From Misgurnus anguillicaudatus (taxonomy: Eukaryota > Chordata > Actinopteri > Cypriniformes > Cobitidae), in assembly GCF_027580225.2 (NCBI RefSeq), contig NC_073354.2:8284001-8348000 (forward strand): a DNA stretch of 64,000 nucleotides, written 5' to 3'. Shown here in pieces: positions 1 through 11,870 of this stretch (the stretch's first letter is position 1; the number at the start of each line of letters is the position of its first letter). The notes under the pieces were generated by a model. The model did not search any database. It saw only the letters and a list, made by a program, of their open reading frames with translations, and had not been told where the DNA came from. The translations under genes were made by a program, and so were the position numbers.

Positions 1-141
1 ATATGGTTCTACATAGCACTATGTGGTTCTACACAGGTGCCTTACAGGTGCTTCACTGGTGCTATATGGCACTGGAAGCGGTTCTTCTATGATTACGAGC
101 AAAGAACCACTTTTGGTGCTATATAGCACCGTTTGTTTTTA
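1..141. repeat. MITE fragment rich in GGTGCTATATAGCACC-type motifs
   Basis: Short degenerate inverted and direct motifs (AGCACTATGTGG, GGTGCTATATGGCACT, GGTGCTATATAGCACC) recur within 140 bases. This is the end of a common fish MITE whose other part lies outside the window. Confidence 0.5.
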
Positions 142-165
142 GAGTGTAACATGAACCAAAAAAAC

Positions 166-779
166 TAGGGCTGGGACTTTAACAAAAGTTTTTACACAAA
201 AAATAACGCGTTAAACATTTTTAACGCATTTTAATCACACTTCTTTTTGCACCGCGGAACATTTCTCATTGGATGAGTTTCTGCGGACCGATTATACTGG
301 AGCACCAACTAGCGTTCATGACTTCAGACAACAACCAAACACATTGAACATGAACGAAGAAGCTGATGAGATCGCTTTGGTTGGCCCCGTGGATGGGAAT
401 TTTTTAAATAAAAAAGAACGGATGGAAGCGTCGATAAGAGCATGGTTGTTTGTAAGCTATGCAACAAGGAATTCACATATCACCGCAGCACATCGAGCCT
501 CAAGTATCATCTCAATGCAAAACATGTAGCAGCTAGAGTGGACGTTAGCCCGACTCCAAGTACAACGACTTGGTTGAACAAAAATAAACAGTATTTTGTT
601 GCTTAAGCTTATGTATTCAGTCATTATTCATGGTATACTAAAAATCCATGTGAAAAAATAATTTCTCAATGTTCTCAGGTCAAATATTTATATGTGATTA
701 AAATGTGATTAATTTCGATTAATTAATTACAAAGCCTCTAATTAATTAGTTTAATTTTTTTAATCGAGTCCCGGCCCTA
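166..779 (+). mobile_element. non-autonomous hAT element with BED-finger remnant
   Basis: The ends read TAGGGCTGGGACT and, inverted, TAGGGCCGGGACT (12 of 13 matches). They are flanked by A-rich 6-8 bp near-duplications (AAAAAAAC / AAAAACAT). The ends, the size and the internal BED-type zinc finger all point to the hAT superfamily. The interior is otherwise AT-rich and non-coding. Confidence 0.75.
442..606 (+). pseudogene. BED zinc-finger fragment of a hAT transposase
   Basis: A 54-codon frame starting at ATG 442 encodes VCKLCNKEFTYHRSTSSLKY followed by HLNAKH, a BED-type C-x2-C...H-x4-H zinc finger, then a Ser/Thr-rich linker and a stop. BED fingers bind DNA at the N-terminus of hAT transposases and ZBED proteins. 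The usual upstream WxHF part is missing from this frame; an overlapping frame (269-529) runs into it, so a frameshift near 440 is likely. No catalytic domain follows, so it is a relic. Confidence 0.7.
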
Positions 780-869
780 AAAAACATTACCATCTACAGC
801 CATGAGAGGGCGCTATATGTTGCTCGTGTAGCCTACCCCTGAAAAAAACTGTTACTACTGAAACATTAA

Positions 870-1147
870 AGGAACAGTATGTAAGAAATTTATATCAATT
901 TATCATAAAATGGCCCTGATATGTCACTAGACATTAAGAAATCATTTTCATGTCAAATACTTATATCACTGACAACAGTGATCTGGCCAGTATATTGTCA
1001 TTTAAAAAGTGGAGTTGCAGCCCTCAACTGATGTTTATGTTGTCATTTTGTGTATTGGCCACCAGTTGTGTGACTGCTGTACCAGTTTTTGCCACAAGTT
1101 TTGTGATTGCAATACCAGTTTTGGCCACAATCCTACATACTGTTCCT
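870..1147. mobile_element. TTAA-flanked MITE, copy 1
   Basis: TIRs AGGAACAGTATGT and CATACTGTTCCT are flanked by TTAA on both sides (866-869, 1148-1151). TTAA duplication is the signature of piggyBac or Kolobok transposases. A second copy is at 8722-8996. Confidence 0.85.
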
Positions 1148-1219
1148 TTAAGTTGAAGACAACGGAGAAAGACTTAACAAACAAAATGCCCCCAAAAAGA
1201 ATAATAATTTTAGAAATAA

Positions 1220-1895
1220 ATGTGACTTTTGGTGCGCACCCGGGTTCGATTGACATCAAAGTTCGCTACATTTGGATGATGTGAACGCTGTCTTCCGAAC
1301 TTGGGTGCGCACCTGCGAAACGTACTCGAGTCCGCTTAAAAAGGGTGGTTCATGTGAACTCCAGATCGGTTCGCTGCTGATGTGAGCGCAATCGTACCAA
1401 ATCGCAGAAGTGAACCGCTGTTAATTACGTATTATATGGAATGTCCCACCAAATCAGACGTGTGTGTTTGTGTGCGTGCACTTACTTTGAAAACAAAATG
1501 CATAGAATGCTTGCTTGACTTTTGTTCTTATTTTTTTTAAACCTTTGGTTTTGTTTTCAAATAAATAATACAGAAACACACTTGCGTCTGTCTGCCCCAA
1601 ACATAGTAAAGTTGTTTCGATGACAACGGGCTGTCCGCCGACATAAATTTTTGCTGAGGCATTCAGAAATCATCTCTCTGCTTGCAGTTCAACAATCACG
1701 CTTGTCGTCTTCTCGTTTACAGCAGTTGCCAAGCAACATGAGAACGCGCTGGCTGCATCTTGATGATGCAAGCGTACCGCGGTTCGGATGCAAACATGAT
1801 ATGTGAACACAGTCCATGGGGGGCATGGGTAGGGGGGAGCAATCGAACTCGGGTTCGGACCAGGCAATCGTATCAAATGTGAAACCGTCCTTATA
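1220..1895. repeat. probable degenerate inverted-repeat element
   Basis: Related motifs appear in opposite orientation near both sides (GGGTTCGATTG near 1240 and CAATCGAACTCGGGTTCGG near 1840), with repeated GTGCGCACC. Ends and target duplication are not clear, so the limits are approximate. Confidence 0.35.
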
Positions 1896-2250
1896 GTCCA
1901 GTGTGACTATATGTGTTTTTTTTCCTCTTCATGATGCTTTTTTTGACTGATGCGACTTATATTCCAAAGCGACTAATCTGGAAAATACGGTATGTGAAAA
2001 TTCTTCAATTATTCTCAACTCCAAACACACCAATGCAACACGCAATAACTTTGTATTTGTTAACAATTAGTAAATGCATTAGGTAACATTAACGAACAAG
2101 TGAAACGTTACTTCTACAGCCTTCTCAGTTCAAGTTAATTTCAGCATTTACTAATACATTTATAAAATCAAACGTTGTAACCGTTAATATTAATTAATGC
2201 ACCATGAACTAACATAAATAACTGTACTGACAGTAACTAAAAGTAAATAA

Positions 2251-2425
2251 GGAATAATTGACAACAGGCCATTGAATGATAAGAAAATAATGCACATTCA
2301 AGGTGGTAATCCTATTTAAGACATTTGACAGGTTAGGTGTGTGGTTTACAGAAAAATTATCAACACCTATGGAACATTTCTCAGCCAATCAGAATACAGC
2401 ATTCAACAGACCCATGGTATAACAA
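2251..2425 (-). repeat. fragment of the GGAATAATTGAC repeat family
   Basis: An inverted partial copy of the repeat at 35573-35866. Shared stretches include GGAATAATTGAC, CATTGAATGATAAGAAAATA and ATTTCTCAGCCAATCAGAAT. Confidence 0.65.
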
Positions 2426-2927
2426 AATTAATACAGGTTGAAAAACTATATTGTCCATTGTTGGTTTATTAATGCATACGGTTTACTAATACAACCTTAT
2501 TGTAAAGTTGTACCAAATATTTCAAGATTCGAAGTTCTAGGTTGGACAAAAATTTGTATGTCAGGATTTGCTAATCAGGTTAGTGTGGATTACATTTTGA
2601 GCGGATATTCATTCTGATACTTATTCTTGGTCCATAAATAAATAATCAGTTTTATTAATAATAAATAAATATGAATTCATTTATAATAAAAATGACTATT
2701 AAGTCATATAGTTCATTAGCCTAACTGTAGTCTGTTTATTGTTGACATCAATGTAACGATCAAAGATCATATCATAAATAAATGATTGATGCATTAATAT
2801 TGAATTCACTCATGTGCAATCTTAAAATCAGCTATTACAACAGATTTTAAAGTGGCTCATGCAGTCAGGGCTGGAATCTTTCCCTTTCAAAACAAACCAG
2901 CAGAAACCTAACCCTAACTAACAATGG

Positions 2928-3160
2928 CTATGTTTACATGCACAAAATTGGTTACGACAGTAGAGTTTACATGTACCCTAAACATTGCAATCTAATTAAA
3001 ATGTTGGTTTACATGTACATTCTAGATAATCTGAACCAAACGTCTTCGCAAGTGCACAGCCAGGGTTGCCAGATTTGCATAACAAAACTAACCCAATGGA
3101 CATTCAAAACTAACCCGAAAGCATACCAATGACTATTCACAACACAAATACCAATAACTA
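2928..3160. repeat. left part of a GGCTATGTTTACATGCACAA MITE
   Basis: Starts at GGCTATGTTTACATGCACAA and runs through CAGGGTTGCCAGATTTGCAT. It matches 54195-54540 in inverted orientation. The hAT element at 3162 has inserted into it; the remainder continues after 4357. Confidence 0.65.
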
Positions 3161-3161
3161 A

Positions 3162-4357
3162 TAGGGGTGGGACAAAAAATCGATTCTTAGATGAATCGCG
3201 ATTCGGACGTGGGCCGATTCTGAATCGATTCACAAATGTCAAGAATCGATTCTTTTATGTTATTTTACAAAATAATAACGTGACGTTATCAGAACCAAAA
3301 GGCGGAACTCAACTGGGGGAGTGGTGATGCACACGGACAACGTAAGAGAGCGCGCACTGCATGAGCACATAGCGGAGATTACAAGAGCAGAAGAGAAAGA
3401 ACACTTTAAATGCTTGTATGACTATACTGCATATATCTCTATTCTTTTTGAGGAGTTTTTAAAAAATCCTTGAGTACATGTCGAGTACTCCTTAAAATAG
3501 CGGAGATGCGGTTTATTGAAACAAACTCGAGAAAATTACAACAGTATCAGAAGCATACAAATCAGCGCTACGCTGCCTCTCTCCCTCTCTCGTTTGCTCG
3601 CTCACACACAGACACCGTGCGCGTCTCTCCTGCGTGAGACAAGAATGCGCATCCTTGTTAATTGTGGAAGTTAAAAACGACTGAGCTGCAGTGGCCTGGC
3701 AAAACACATTTGAGACATAAGGCGCAGCAACTCAAAAAGACCTGCGTGTTTCACAATTACTCTAAAAGACCATAATGACAATTTCGCGTGATCTACCGGC
3801 ATTGCCTTTGCAATCGACGTATTGGACACCCCTGCCCAAAACCATCCGCTGACTGTTTAGATATAACATGAATATACTTCTGTAAAAATATGCACATAGT
3901 TTGTTATTCAGTCACTGGGTGCGCTGCATTATATAAATACAGTAATACTGCCAATCACTGTTTATAATGATGATGATTAGACGCTTAACGTTAGTCAGTT
4001 CTTGGAAGTTAATTCCGGTTAACATATAGAATTAATATGTCACGTTTACTACGTGACATTAATATGTGACGTAAAAATTACAATTTTTACTGGTTTTAAT
4101 GTCTTACAACAGAAACAGGACATATATGTATATAAGAATGACATTATTTATCTCTTAGTTGCATTAAAGTACAGTATATGACAGTTCAGAGACTAGTAGC
4201 AAAAGCGCAAACATTAACCTGGCTTTGAGAGCAAATGTGACGTAATGACGTCGCAGATATGCAAATTAGTACGTCAAGAATCCATTCTGAATCGAATCGG
4301 GACCCCAAGACTCGATTCTGAATCGATTCATGAGGGTCCAAGCGATTCCCACCCCTA
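3162..4357. mobile_element. non-autonomous hAT element with perfect 8-bp duplication
   Basis: The ends TAGGGGTGGGA are inverted 11-bp repeats (3' end TCCCACCCCTA). The flanks are identical 8-bp copies, ATAACTAA, at 3154-3161 and 4358-4365. Both termini carry multiple ATCGATTC motifs, likely subterminal transposase sites. No transposase frame is present in its 1,196 bp. Confidence 0.9.
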
Positions 4358-4959
4358 ATAACTAATTAACTACATACTAACGTAAATAAAAACGTAAATA
4401 AGACGTAAATATAAGACGTGAACTTAAGCACAATTAATTCTTCTGCGCATGTGGCTTGACATTTTTTAGGGTAAAATTGGACTTCCATTAGAAATTTAAT
4501 GATAAATAAATACTGTGCAAGTGTGTTTGAGATTGAAAAGCAAAGATGATCTTCAGACGAGAAACACGAGTTCAAATCTATTAGCCATTTTCTTCCTCCT
4601 CATTTTCCGTCTACTCTCCGTACAGTCTCTTTTAATAAAAAAAACCCTAAAAAATAAATGGAGTAATTTTTGTCTGCTTTTCTCTAACCCACCCATCATT
4701 TAGCTTTCAGCTCTCATGTGGCTCCAATAGTGATACTTCACCTCAAAACCATCTGAAGATGACTTCAAAACCACAAAATCATCCCTGTCCACTTCTGAGA
4801 GCTGTGTGTGCGTAAATGAGGGTTTATAGTGCAAACACTTGATCACAAAGGCAATTAGTCTTCCAGTCAACATAATGGAGCACTAAAAGAGAAAAAGGGA
4901 AGAGACAGCATTTCATTTAATTGCTACAAATTGAAGGGTCAGGAGATGTGAAGGGTTGT

Positions 4960-5360
4960 TTATTAAAGTGGCAGAGTTTTGCAGTGGACGTTCGAGCAGA
5001 AATTGAAAAGCGGCTCACTGAAGATGGCCTTCTTGTCTCAAATACACAAATTGAAAACATTGTTGCGTTTGGCTCACCGTCAGGATCGGCCTTCTTCGCG
5101 TGACCCTCGTACATTTTATCGACAGCATTCCTCCGACATATTTGCCCAACACAAAGACTGTCTGCCCACATACTTCCCATAATTGTATTTCTCCAGGAGC
5201 CACACGTGTCTCGCTCGGTGTAATCATGGGTAAAGATCCAATACTGGTTAGCTTTAATTACGCTTTTAAACCGTGAGTGAGACTCCCTGTGGGCAGGAGG
5301 GAAACAGAACCGGGGGAACTGGAGAGAGGTTTGTAATGGGCCACGGTTCATAAATTTCAA
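4960..5360. other. candidate conserved noncoding block
   Basis: A non-repetitive, relatively GC-rich stretch with a 147-codon minus-strand frame and overlapping plus-strand frames. None resembles a known protein, and open frames on both strands fit conserved noncoding DNA as well as coding. I see no splice signals that would link it to ptprt. Confidence 0.3.
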
Positions 5361-5657
5361 GACGATCGATGTGGCAGCCTGCTAATGGTGCGTACATTAG
5401 CTAAGAAACAAACACTTACGCTCACGTTCAGCAGATACAGGCCTATCGAAAGTCTAGATTTCTTCAAAATATCATTGGCAACCTCGGTTTGGCTTGTAAA
5501 CAGTTGTTCATGAAACATACTCTTCAGAAACGACCAATGTATGGACTAAGTATCTCAATACTAATGTATTGTTGAAACAACATCCGGCTTCCTTTCAAAG
5601 GTGGACAGACGACCAGAACAGTGTGTTGTATATTGCTGGTCTACGTCTACTGGTTAA

Positions 5658-6380
5658 AGGAATAGTCTACTCATTTTCAATATTAAAATATGTTATTACC
5701 TTAATTAAGAACTGTTGATACATCCCTCTATCATCTGTGTGCGTGCACGTAAGCGCTGGAGCGCGCTGCGACGCTTCGATAGCATTTACCTTAGCCCCAT
5801 TCACTCAATGGCACCATCCAGAGACAAAGCCAGAAGTGACCAAACACATCAACGTTCCTCCCATCCAAGACGAGTAGTTACACGAGCAAGTTTGGTGGCA
5901 CAAAACAAAACGTATCGCCCCTCTAAGCGGACCCAAAAGAGGAGCTACATTTTATGGCGCAACAGCACCCCTGGGAGCACTTCGACTCGGCGCAGTAACA
6001 CCCTCCCTCTCCCATTATGAGAGTGAGAAGGGGAGCGGACTTTTCAGGCGAGTCGAAGTACTCCCAAAAGTGCTGTTACGCCATAAAATATAGTTCCTCT
6101 TTTTAATCTGCTTAGAAAAGCGCTACGTTTTATTTTGTACCACCAAACTTGCTCGTATAACTAGTCGTCTTAAATATGAAAAACGTTGATGTGTTTGGTC
6201 ACTTCTAACTTTATCTCTAAATGGTACCATTGAATGAATGGGGCTAAGCTAAATGCTATCGAAGCGTCGCAGTGCGCTCCAGCGCTTACGTGCACGCACA
6301 CAGATGATAGAGGGATGTATCAACAATTCTTAGTTAAGGTAATAACATATTTTAATATTGAAAATGAGTAGACTATTCCT
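5658..6380. mobile_element. TTAA-flanked foldback element
   Basis: Both termini read AGGAATAGTCTAC, and the two arms of about 330 bp are inverted copies of each other (for example CATCCCTCTATCATCTGTGT near 5722 and its complement near 6300). TTAA lies on both sides (5654-5657, 6381-6384). The transcript would fold into a long hairpin. Short frames inside are by-products. Confidence 0.9.
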
Positions 6381-6470
6381 TTAAGCTGCCCAGCCAGCAA
6401 TAGCCATCACTTCATCGTCTAGATTAACTGTAGACTCAATATAGTCCGGCTATGAGTAACCCACTTCAAC

Positions 6471-6701
6471 ACTCTAAACCTGGCTGGGTTATTGGAAAAA
6501 TAATGGGAAAATATTGGACAGAACACACCGCTGGGTTAAAAAATTGACCCAATTCTGAGTTGTTTTAACCCAACTTCTAGGTATTATACCCCATGGTTGC
6601 ATAACATCAACCCAACATTGGGTCAGTTTTAACCCAGCAGGTGTGTTCTGTCCAATATTTACTGATTATGGGTTAAAAATAACCCAGCCAGTTTTAGAGT
6701 A
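6471..6701. mobile_element. MITE with CTGGCTGGGTTATT inverted ends
   Basis: Termini ACTCTAAACCTGGCTGGGTT and ACTCTAAAACTGGCTGGGTT face inward. GGGTTAAAA and TTTTAACCCA motifs recur inside. A familiar cyprinid MITE type; the target duplication is unclear. Confidence 0.75.
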
Positions 6702-6785
6702 AAGCCAAAATTAACTTAATTTGGTCTTTTTTACCACAAAACTTGTGAGATGTCTGATATTCCATCATGTAAGCAAATCCTAACG

Positions 6786-7144
6786 AAAAGACCAGCTTGA
6801 CCAGGTAAAAAGTGGCCAAAACCCCACTAAAACTAGCTTGTTACACCAGCTCAATCCACGCTTCATTTTAGCTGGTTAAGCTGGTGTAACAAGCTGGTTT
6901 TAGTGGCGTTTTGGCTACTTTTTTAGCTGGTCAAGCTGGTCTAAGCTTGACCAGGCTGGGAGGCCAGCTTAACCAGTTTTGCCAGGTCCAGCTACTTTCT
7001 TTAAACTAGCTACTTTCATCTTAACCTGCTAAGACCAGCCAAACAGCTCAGCCTGGTCAGGCTGGTGTCCAGCTAAAAAGTGTCCAAACCCTCTCTAAAA
7101 CCAGCCTGCTACATCTGCTTAGGCTGGTTTAAGCTGGTCTTTTC
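6786..7144. mobile_element. palindromic MITE of AGCTGG/CCAGCT repeats
   Basis: The outer ends are AAAAGACCAGCTTGACCAGG and the inverted AAAAGACCAGCTTAAACCAG. Inside, TTAGCTGGT and ACCAGCTTG motifs alternate in both orientations many times, and GTAACAAGCTGGTTTTAGTGG pairs with its complement near 6820. Confidence 0.75.
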
Positions 7145-7284
7145 AGTAGGGAAGTCAACAGTGATTACAAGGTGTTTGGTTTCATTAATAGATTTTTTAA
7201 TTTCATTTATTTTTGGCCAATAGCAAGCCACATTATGTCTTGTTTTAGTCTAGGACATCTGGGCTGTGTTTGTACTGCTATTAA

Positions 7285-7610
7285 AGGAGCATTTCACCCA
7301 TAGAAACATTAATCTTTATTGAAAGTGAGTCTTATTTGTAGTTGAAATGTAACATACATTTTGAATTTGGTGCCTATTTGACCAAGAAAAGGGGTGTTTG
7401 TAGTCTCACCCCCTCAACAAAGACATTGCACTTCCTTCTTTCAATGATGCAAAATGATGATTTTTACATGATTGAAAGAAGGAAGTGCAACACTGAAATC
7501 TGTATTTCTCCTGTCTCAGTGGCAACTGAGGAAATGATGCACGGCCATTCAAAAACATGACTGAGGTTCTAACTATACAAAGCTTAATGCAAAATGGGTG
7601 AAGTGTCCCT
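7285..7610. mobile_element. TTAA-flanked MITE
   Basis: Ends AGGAGCATTTCACCCAT and inverted AGGGACACTTCACCCAT lie between TTAA copies (7281-7284, 7611-7614). A central hairpin pairs GCACTTCCTTCTTTCAAT with ATTGAAAGAAGGAAGTGC. Confidence 0.85.
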
Positions 7611-7611
7611 T

Positions 7612-7789
7612 TAAGGCTGCTCAATTATAGGAAAAATCATTATCTCGATTATTTAACACGATTAGTCGCCGCAATTCAGCTGATTCACTCACGCTGATCA
7701 TGACATGGTTTACCTCGATTAAAAGTTTTTTTTTATCGTTTGAATCAAAAATCGAAATAATCGAAAAAAGTATTAATTGCACAGCCCTA
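7612..7789. mobile_element. degenerate hAT MITE (GGCTGYGCAATTA ends)
   Basis: Left end AGGCTGCTCAATTA and inverted right end AGGGCTGTGCAATTA match at most positions. The interior has ATCGATT-like runs typical of this fish hAT group. It abuts the next element directly. Confidence 0.55.
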
Positions 7790-8095
7790 ACTGTGCATTC
7801 AGACCGCCACCGGCAAGAGCAGCGGCGCGGTGTGTCATGTACATTGTGAGCGTCGAGGAGAGTTGAAATCAGCTCAACTTTATGGTAATGAGATATGACG
7901 CGGTTTGGCGGCAACCAATCGGAAGGCGGAAATGTTCGGTGGCAACCAATCGGAAGGCGGAAACCTCTGCCTGAGAGGAGTTCAGAGAATGCATTCGAGC
8001 GTCAGAACGTCCACTACACCTTTTCTTTAGCGTCGTTGGCAGGGCAGCCAGAGCTTTTATTGACGGTCTAGCCGGTGGCGGTGTGAATGCACAGT
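7790..8095. mobile_element. MITE with CTGTGCATTCAGACCGCCACC ends
   Basis: Left end ACTGTGCATTCAGACCGCCA and right end complement ACTGTGCATTCACACCGCCA form a 25-bp imperfect inverted repeat. An internal direct repeat, GGTGGCAACCAATCGGAAGG-like, appears twice (about 7908 and 7939). Confidence 0.75.
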
Positions 8096-8721
8096 AACAG
8101 CTATTAGACATCTCTAATGATAATCTTTGCTGGGTGTGCGGTCAAGATTTTTTTTATCTGTATCTATGTAAAGCGTGCCTGTGTGACTAAGAATAAAGTT
8201 TCATCACTCAGACCACCATGAGAACATGTGAGGAACCAATCATCTGTAACATCTGAGTCTGATCTCACCCTAACCTTTTAATATCACACCGATGTTCCAC
8301 TTAAATCAAGCTTACAGCAGCTTTTATCAGCAGCCTTCACACTTTCAGCTCATGGTTTGGTTTCTGCATTTATTTAGTAGAGGACCATCATCCGTGCACA
8401 CGAGTTCAATATAATCTACCGAATCATCCTCTCATCTCCTGAATCGGTGTGTAAACACCTGTAATGATCTCAAAGCCTTAAAACCACAATGACTCAGGGG
8501 ATGAATACATAACCAACCAACACCATCTGCCCATTACTGCAGTCCAATTGACCCATCAGAAACGCTGGTCTGATCCTCACACCTGCTGCTGGACGCCACT
8601 CTGCTTCTCATATGTTTCAACAGAGAACTCAATAATCTCTTAAACCCTGATAAGGTTTGCCAAAAGATACCAAAAGTCAAGCAATTTTTTATAAAGTTAA
8701 ATGTTTTTATGTTTTCGTTAA

Positions 8722-8996
8722 AGGAACAATACGTAAGAAATTTATAATAATTAATCATAAAATAGCTCTGATATGTCACTAGACATTAAGAAATCATTTT
8801 CATTTCAAATTCGTATATCACTGACAGTGATCTGGACAGGATATTGTCATTAAAAAAGTGGAGTTGCAGCCGTCAACTGATGATTATGTTGTAATGTTGT
8901 GTATTGGCCACCAGTTGTGTGATTGCAGTACCAGTTTTAGCCATAAGTTTTGAGAATGCAATACCAGTTTTGGCCACAATCCTACATACTGTTTCT
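8722..8996. mobile_element. TTAA-flanked MITE, copy 2
   Basis: A second copy of the 870-1147 family in the same orientation, flanked by TTAA (8718-8721, 8997-9000). It shares ATATGTCACTAGACATTAAG and GTATTGGCCACCAGTTGTGT with copy 1 but is diverged. Confidence 0.85.
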
Positions 8997-9035
8997 TTAA
9001 ATTTCATTTGCTATGCATACCACATTCATTTAATA

Positions 9036-9255
9036 GCTCGTTTAATATCGCGTTACTCGCTCTAGATTACTCGCGGAATTTTAACTGAATTTTTCGCTCG
9101 AGTTTTCAACTTGGGCAAAGACACGTGTGAGGCGAATAGCGCGTGTTTTTGTGACAAACGCTCCGCCCATATCTCGTCATTCGCATCGGCCCACGCGAGG
9201 ACGCGTCTGATCGCGTCTTTGCATTGACTTTGTATGTAATCTATGTCATCAATGT
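9036..9255. repeat. MITE fragment (CGCGTCTTTGCATTGACTTT family)
   Basis: Matches 48450-48950, sharing CGTTACTCGCTCTAGAT, CATATC-CGTCATTCGCATCG and GCATTGACTTTGTATGTAAT. It shows the uninterrupted site where a hAT element inserted in the other copy. Confidence 0.7.
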
Positions 9256-10389
9256 CACTTCTTACTCTGCGGTCCAATCACAGTGGAGGAGGGCGGGACA
9301 AATATAACAACAAACAACAGGCAAAACAACGAGTGATAAACAAAGCAGTAGTATCATATCATGCTGCACATTTACATGTAAAATAACGAGCATGTGCGCA
9401 CAAAACGCGATATGTAAATGACCACATACACTGTTCTGTATGTCAACAAAAACCAAAACATGGCTGGGTATATGATGGCATTACTTGATATTTGTGTGAA
9501 CTCGCATTGTGAGCTATGAATGAGCAAAATCTGAGCAATAACTTAATGCTCTGAGAAAGGGGGGTTATAAAGTGAAGCCAAATACATATTGCCACAGTAT
9601 AAAATCCTAATGACTTATAAACTCAGTAATGCTATTCTCTTAAAGCAGCTTGCTCTTGAATATCATTTCTGCGTCTCTGTGGCTTTCTCTCCATCTGTCT
9701 GCCTCTCGTCTGTCGGACTATCAGAGTGTGAAGAGCCAGATTAGTTTAAGCTTTTTCCATCATCATATGTTTTCTACTGTCAGGCCTAAAATCTCCCTCC
9801 CGCCAGGAATCACACAAGGCCCTTATGTGTTACCAGGCAACCAGGAACAGCCCATAATCTTTGTTTTTTACAAATAAACATGGAAAAGAGGGAGATTAGG
9901 TAAAGTATCCTGACACAAACACACGGGACATCTCAAACATGAGATCAACAGTCACTTCAGTCCTCATACAGATGACACATCCACTACCCATATTCCCCTA
10001 ACCCCAACCATCACAAACGGAAATCTGTGCCATCGTGCACATGTGTTAACTAGCCACTGATGCTCGAATGGAATTAAGCATAAATAAATAAATAAAAATG
10101 TCTGACTTATAGATGTCTCTGAATATTTTACTAGAGCTGTAATCTAAAAGCTATAAGCAAACATTCATTAAACCCGTTGATTAATTTCCTCCAGACTGAT
10201 CAAAAGAGGGCAGTTTGTTTAATGTTAATTTAATCCTGAGAATCAGACAAACTCTAAAGAGACATGAAATATTTTATTCAATGCAGTAAATGTAAACTAG
10301 ATCTGCACAGGTGTGAGACATACACACACAACCCTCAGTCGATTATGTTTCACCTCTTATCCCTGCGCTGACAAGCACTAATAAATCAC

Positions 10390-10700
10390 TTCTTCAGTCG
10401 CGGCGGACACCAGAAAGGAAGGTGGGGGGATGATAATCATAAAAAAACGAGCGTGTCGTTTCCTCTGTGCCTCCCTGAGGGGAAAAAACTAATTCACACT
10501 GTTCCCGTGAGGAAAATGAAACGGCGAACGTGTCATGACAGCATCGTATCAATTACCCATAAAGCAACGGGGCAATCTCACAACCCCACAACTATCGGCA
10601 CCACATAAAAATTTTCAATTAAGCGTCTCTTCCGAACCTCCATCTGAACATGTGCATAACTTTACCCATAGTTTTTTTATTTATTCTGAATTGGGTGCAA
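10390..10700. other. candidate conserved noncoding block
   Basis: A non-repetitive stretch of mixed composition with no inverted ends and no convincing frame. It could be regulatory; the sequence alone cannot show that. Confidence 0.2.
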
Positions 10701-10729
10701 TTGAAAACACGTCCTGACATAGACACAAA

Positions 10730-10755
10730 GAAAGAGAGAGAGAGATAGAGAGAGC
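10730..10755. repeat. (GA)n microsatellite
   Basis: A short AGAGAG tract with single interruptions. Confidence 0.9.
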
Positions 10756-11370
10756 TGCATTACTATCAAAAAATGAAACAAGATAGCAAATAACAGATGG
10801 AGATATTGTTGAGACAAAGCGATAAATTCATTACATAATGTATCGCTCATCTATGAGCTGTCATCTGCGCACTGTTTGCATATTACATGATTAATTTTGT
10901 GTAGTCTACAGAAATGGAAGAGCAAAAGTACTTTTAGTATGGTGTGCGTTACTCTTACATTATGCACTACATTACCATAGAAATTCAATAGCTGTGTTTC
11001 AAAACTTCGTAAAGCATCGTAAAACCTAATCGAGCTAGAAAGCATTTTAGGATATTCTCCATACACAATAAAATGCAGAAAACAACATTGCTGCCTTTTA
11101 CGATACCTCGTTTTATGCCAGATAGCACCAAAAATGATTGTGAGACATTGCTAAATGTAGCAGATAGAGCCACCTTTTAGTTAGAAAAAGTATTTTTAAT
11201 AAATATATAATTTGTATGTTTAATCTTAAGCATACATGTGTATGAGCCAGACTTGTATGAAAAGACAATCTTTTATTTGAGCTAAAGAAGAAACACTTAT
11301 GAAATTGTATTCATGATGCTTATAAAACTTAAAGGGATGGTTCACCCAAAAATGAAAATAATGTCATTAA

Positions 11371-11586
11371 AGGCGGAGTCCACGATGTTTGAAAAAGGGT
11401 TTGGAAAAGGAGACGGGCCGACAACCAAAACACACTTATAGCCAATCAAATCAAATCAAATGCCGGGTTGCGTATGTGTGGGGCGGGTCTATCAACAGAA
11501 GGTCCAAATTCTATTGGGGTAGGGGCGTGTTTGTTTAGGTGATTTCAAATATCAACATTGGCTTTCAAACATCATGGACTCCGCCT
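11371..11586. mobile_element. TTAA-flanked MITE nested in a foldback
   Basis: Ends AGGCGGAGTCCACGATGTTT and inverted AGGCGGAGTCCATGATGTTT lie between TTAA copies (11367-11370, 11587-11590). The unoccupied site CATTAATGACTCACTCTCAT is seen in the copy at 60145. Same family as 55921-56159. Confidence 0.92.
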
Positions 11587-11870
11587 TTAATGACTCACTC
11601 TCATGCCGTTCCAACTCAAAAGACCTCCGTTCATCTTCTGAACACAGTTTAGGATGTTTTATATTTAGTCCCAGAGCTTGTTGACCCCTTATTGAAAATC
11701 ACAGTACGCTAAAGTCACGTGACTGCAGTGATGCGGATGACATGTTATCCTCAGACATGTATGCAAAGTTTTTTTCCAAACTTACAGCGTGCGTCTGCCT
11801 CAGACTGTAAACAAAGCCCGGGCACAAAAAAACCCAGCTGGGGCGCACCAGATAACACGTCATCCGCGTC

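Noticed and set aside
950..1156. 68-codon hydrophobic frame that might be a small membrane protein
   Set aside because: It lies within a TTAA MITE, and the second copy at 8722-8996 does not keep the frame.
5715..6020. 101-codon basic plus-strand frame
   Set aside because: It lies in the left arm and loop of the foldback 5658-6380; no domain recognised.
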